Notes under the pieces: model-generated
Told to the model about the DNA's origin: nothing
Databases searched by the model: none
The model's input: only the letters and a program-made list of their open reading frames with translations
Source of the DNA: Gamarada debralockiae
Lineage: Eukaryota > Ascomycota > Leotiomycetes > Helotiales > Hyphodiscaceae
Direction: 5' to 3'
NCBI GenBank assembly: GCA_002803225.1
Contig: NXFV01000467.1
Span: forward strand, 1-29,425
DNA: 29,425 nucleotides
Position numbers and translations under genes: made by a program
In this document: piece by piece, positions 29,186 to 29,425 of the stretch
Layout: the number at the start of each line of letters is the position of its first letter
Numbering within the stretch: position 1 is the first letter of the stretch

Positions 29186-29425
29186 CAGTCAAACCTGGAT
29201 ATAAGAATACGCTCGGGACCACGAATTATATTCTTATAGAAGAGGTATTCTTATAGAAGAGGTATTCTTATAGAAGAGGTATTCTTATAGAAGAGGTATT
29301 CTTATAGAAGAGGTATTCTTATATCGAGGTAGGTCCCGTGATCAGAAAATTCGAAAAATTCGAAAAAATAGCTTGAGAGACAGAAACGCATGTAAATTCC
29401 CTATTCTAGACTAATCTCTGCGCTA
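29186..29425 (+). mobile_element. End of a pogo/Tc1-like DNA transposon, runs off window
   Basis: The terminus CAGTCAAACCTGGATATAAG directly follows a TA dinucleotide (29184-29185), the target of Tc1/mariner/pogo elements, and CAGTCAAACCT is typical of their inverted termini. The subterminal region contains CTCGGGACC and, after the tandem repeat, GGTCCCG in the opposite sense, so terminal sequences are partly palindromic. No transposase frame is visible before the window ends, so autonomy cannot be judged. It truncates or abuts the transporter relic. Confidence 0.65.
29230..29330 (+). repeat. 17-bp tandem repeat, five copies, in transposon end
   Basis: ATTCTTATAGAAGAGGT occurs as five exact copies (29230-29246, 29247-29263, 29264-29280, 29281-29297, 29298-29314) and a sixth diverged partial copy (29315-29330). 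Each unit contains TATTCTTATA, the reverse complement of TATAAGAATA in the terminal repeat at 29200-29209, so the array may multiply a transposase-binding motif. Confidence 0.9.

Noticed and set aside
1..29425. tRNA, rRNA or CRISPR array
   Set aside because: No tRNA-like fold with A/B boxes, no rRNA-like sequence and no regularly spaced repeat-spacer array was seen by eye; the 17-bp and 21-bp arrays have no spacers.

Overview
The window looks like nuclear DNA of a filamentous ascomycete fungus. The genes are interrupted by many short introns (mostly 45-80 nt, GT...AG, CTAAC/CTGAC-like branch points). The protein families are fungal: a Zn2Cys6 regulator with a Fungal_trans-type middle region, a fungal rhodopsin-like membrane protein, DHA1 transporters, a secreted GMC oxidoreductase and a Lys9-type saccharopine reductase. 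AT-rich transposon relics carry stops of the kind left by repeat-induced point mutation (RIP). A Leotiomycete is a guess; class cannot be fixed from the sequence.

Layout. 1-1170: AT-rich relic with the N-terminal piece of a pogo/Fot1-type transposase. 1172-2927: dead hexose transporter. 2928-6205: no gene seen; low-complexity, strand-skewed DNA with hairpins. 6206-7661 (-): intact seven-exon rhodopsin-like membrane protein. 8880-10862 (+): intact secreted GMC oxidoreductase. 10863-13079: gene-poor, with a frameshifted small ORF, a possible three-exon small gene and an LTR-like relic. 13080-14784 (-): decayed Lys9 copy carrying a 110-bp insertion flanked by a 5-bp target duplication. 15285-27177: compact block of five apparently intact genes. 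27653-29174: LTR-like sequence followed by a broken transporter. 29186 to the right edge: one end of a pogo/Tc1-like DNA transposon.

The most interesting part is 15285-27177: carotenoid/stilbene oxygenase (-), DHA1 transporter (+), Zn2Cys6 regulator (-), aldehyde dehydrogenase of the salicylaldehyde/vanillin type (-) and fumarylacetoacetate hydrolase-family enzyme (-). Oxidative cleavage of a conjugated double bond yields aldehydes, the ALDH could oxidise them, and the FAH-family enzyme could process a ring-opened acid. With a transporter and regulator beside them, this reads as a candidate catabolic cluster for a stilbene, apocarotenoid or lignin-like aromatic. The substrate is inference, and no ring-cleavage dioxygenase or hydroxylase is in the window. 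Perfect inverted CGGAA...TTCCG sites lie upstream of both the oxygenase and the ALDH and are candidate operators.

The five cluster genes, the GMC gene and the rhodopsin-like gene all splice into complete frames by hand. The genes and gene copies around them (hexose transporter, Lys9 copy, right-edge transporter) are broken, so the cluster sits in a region being degraded by mobile elements and point mutation.
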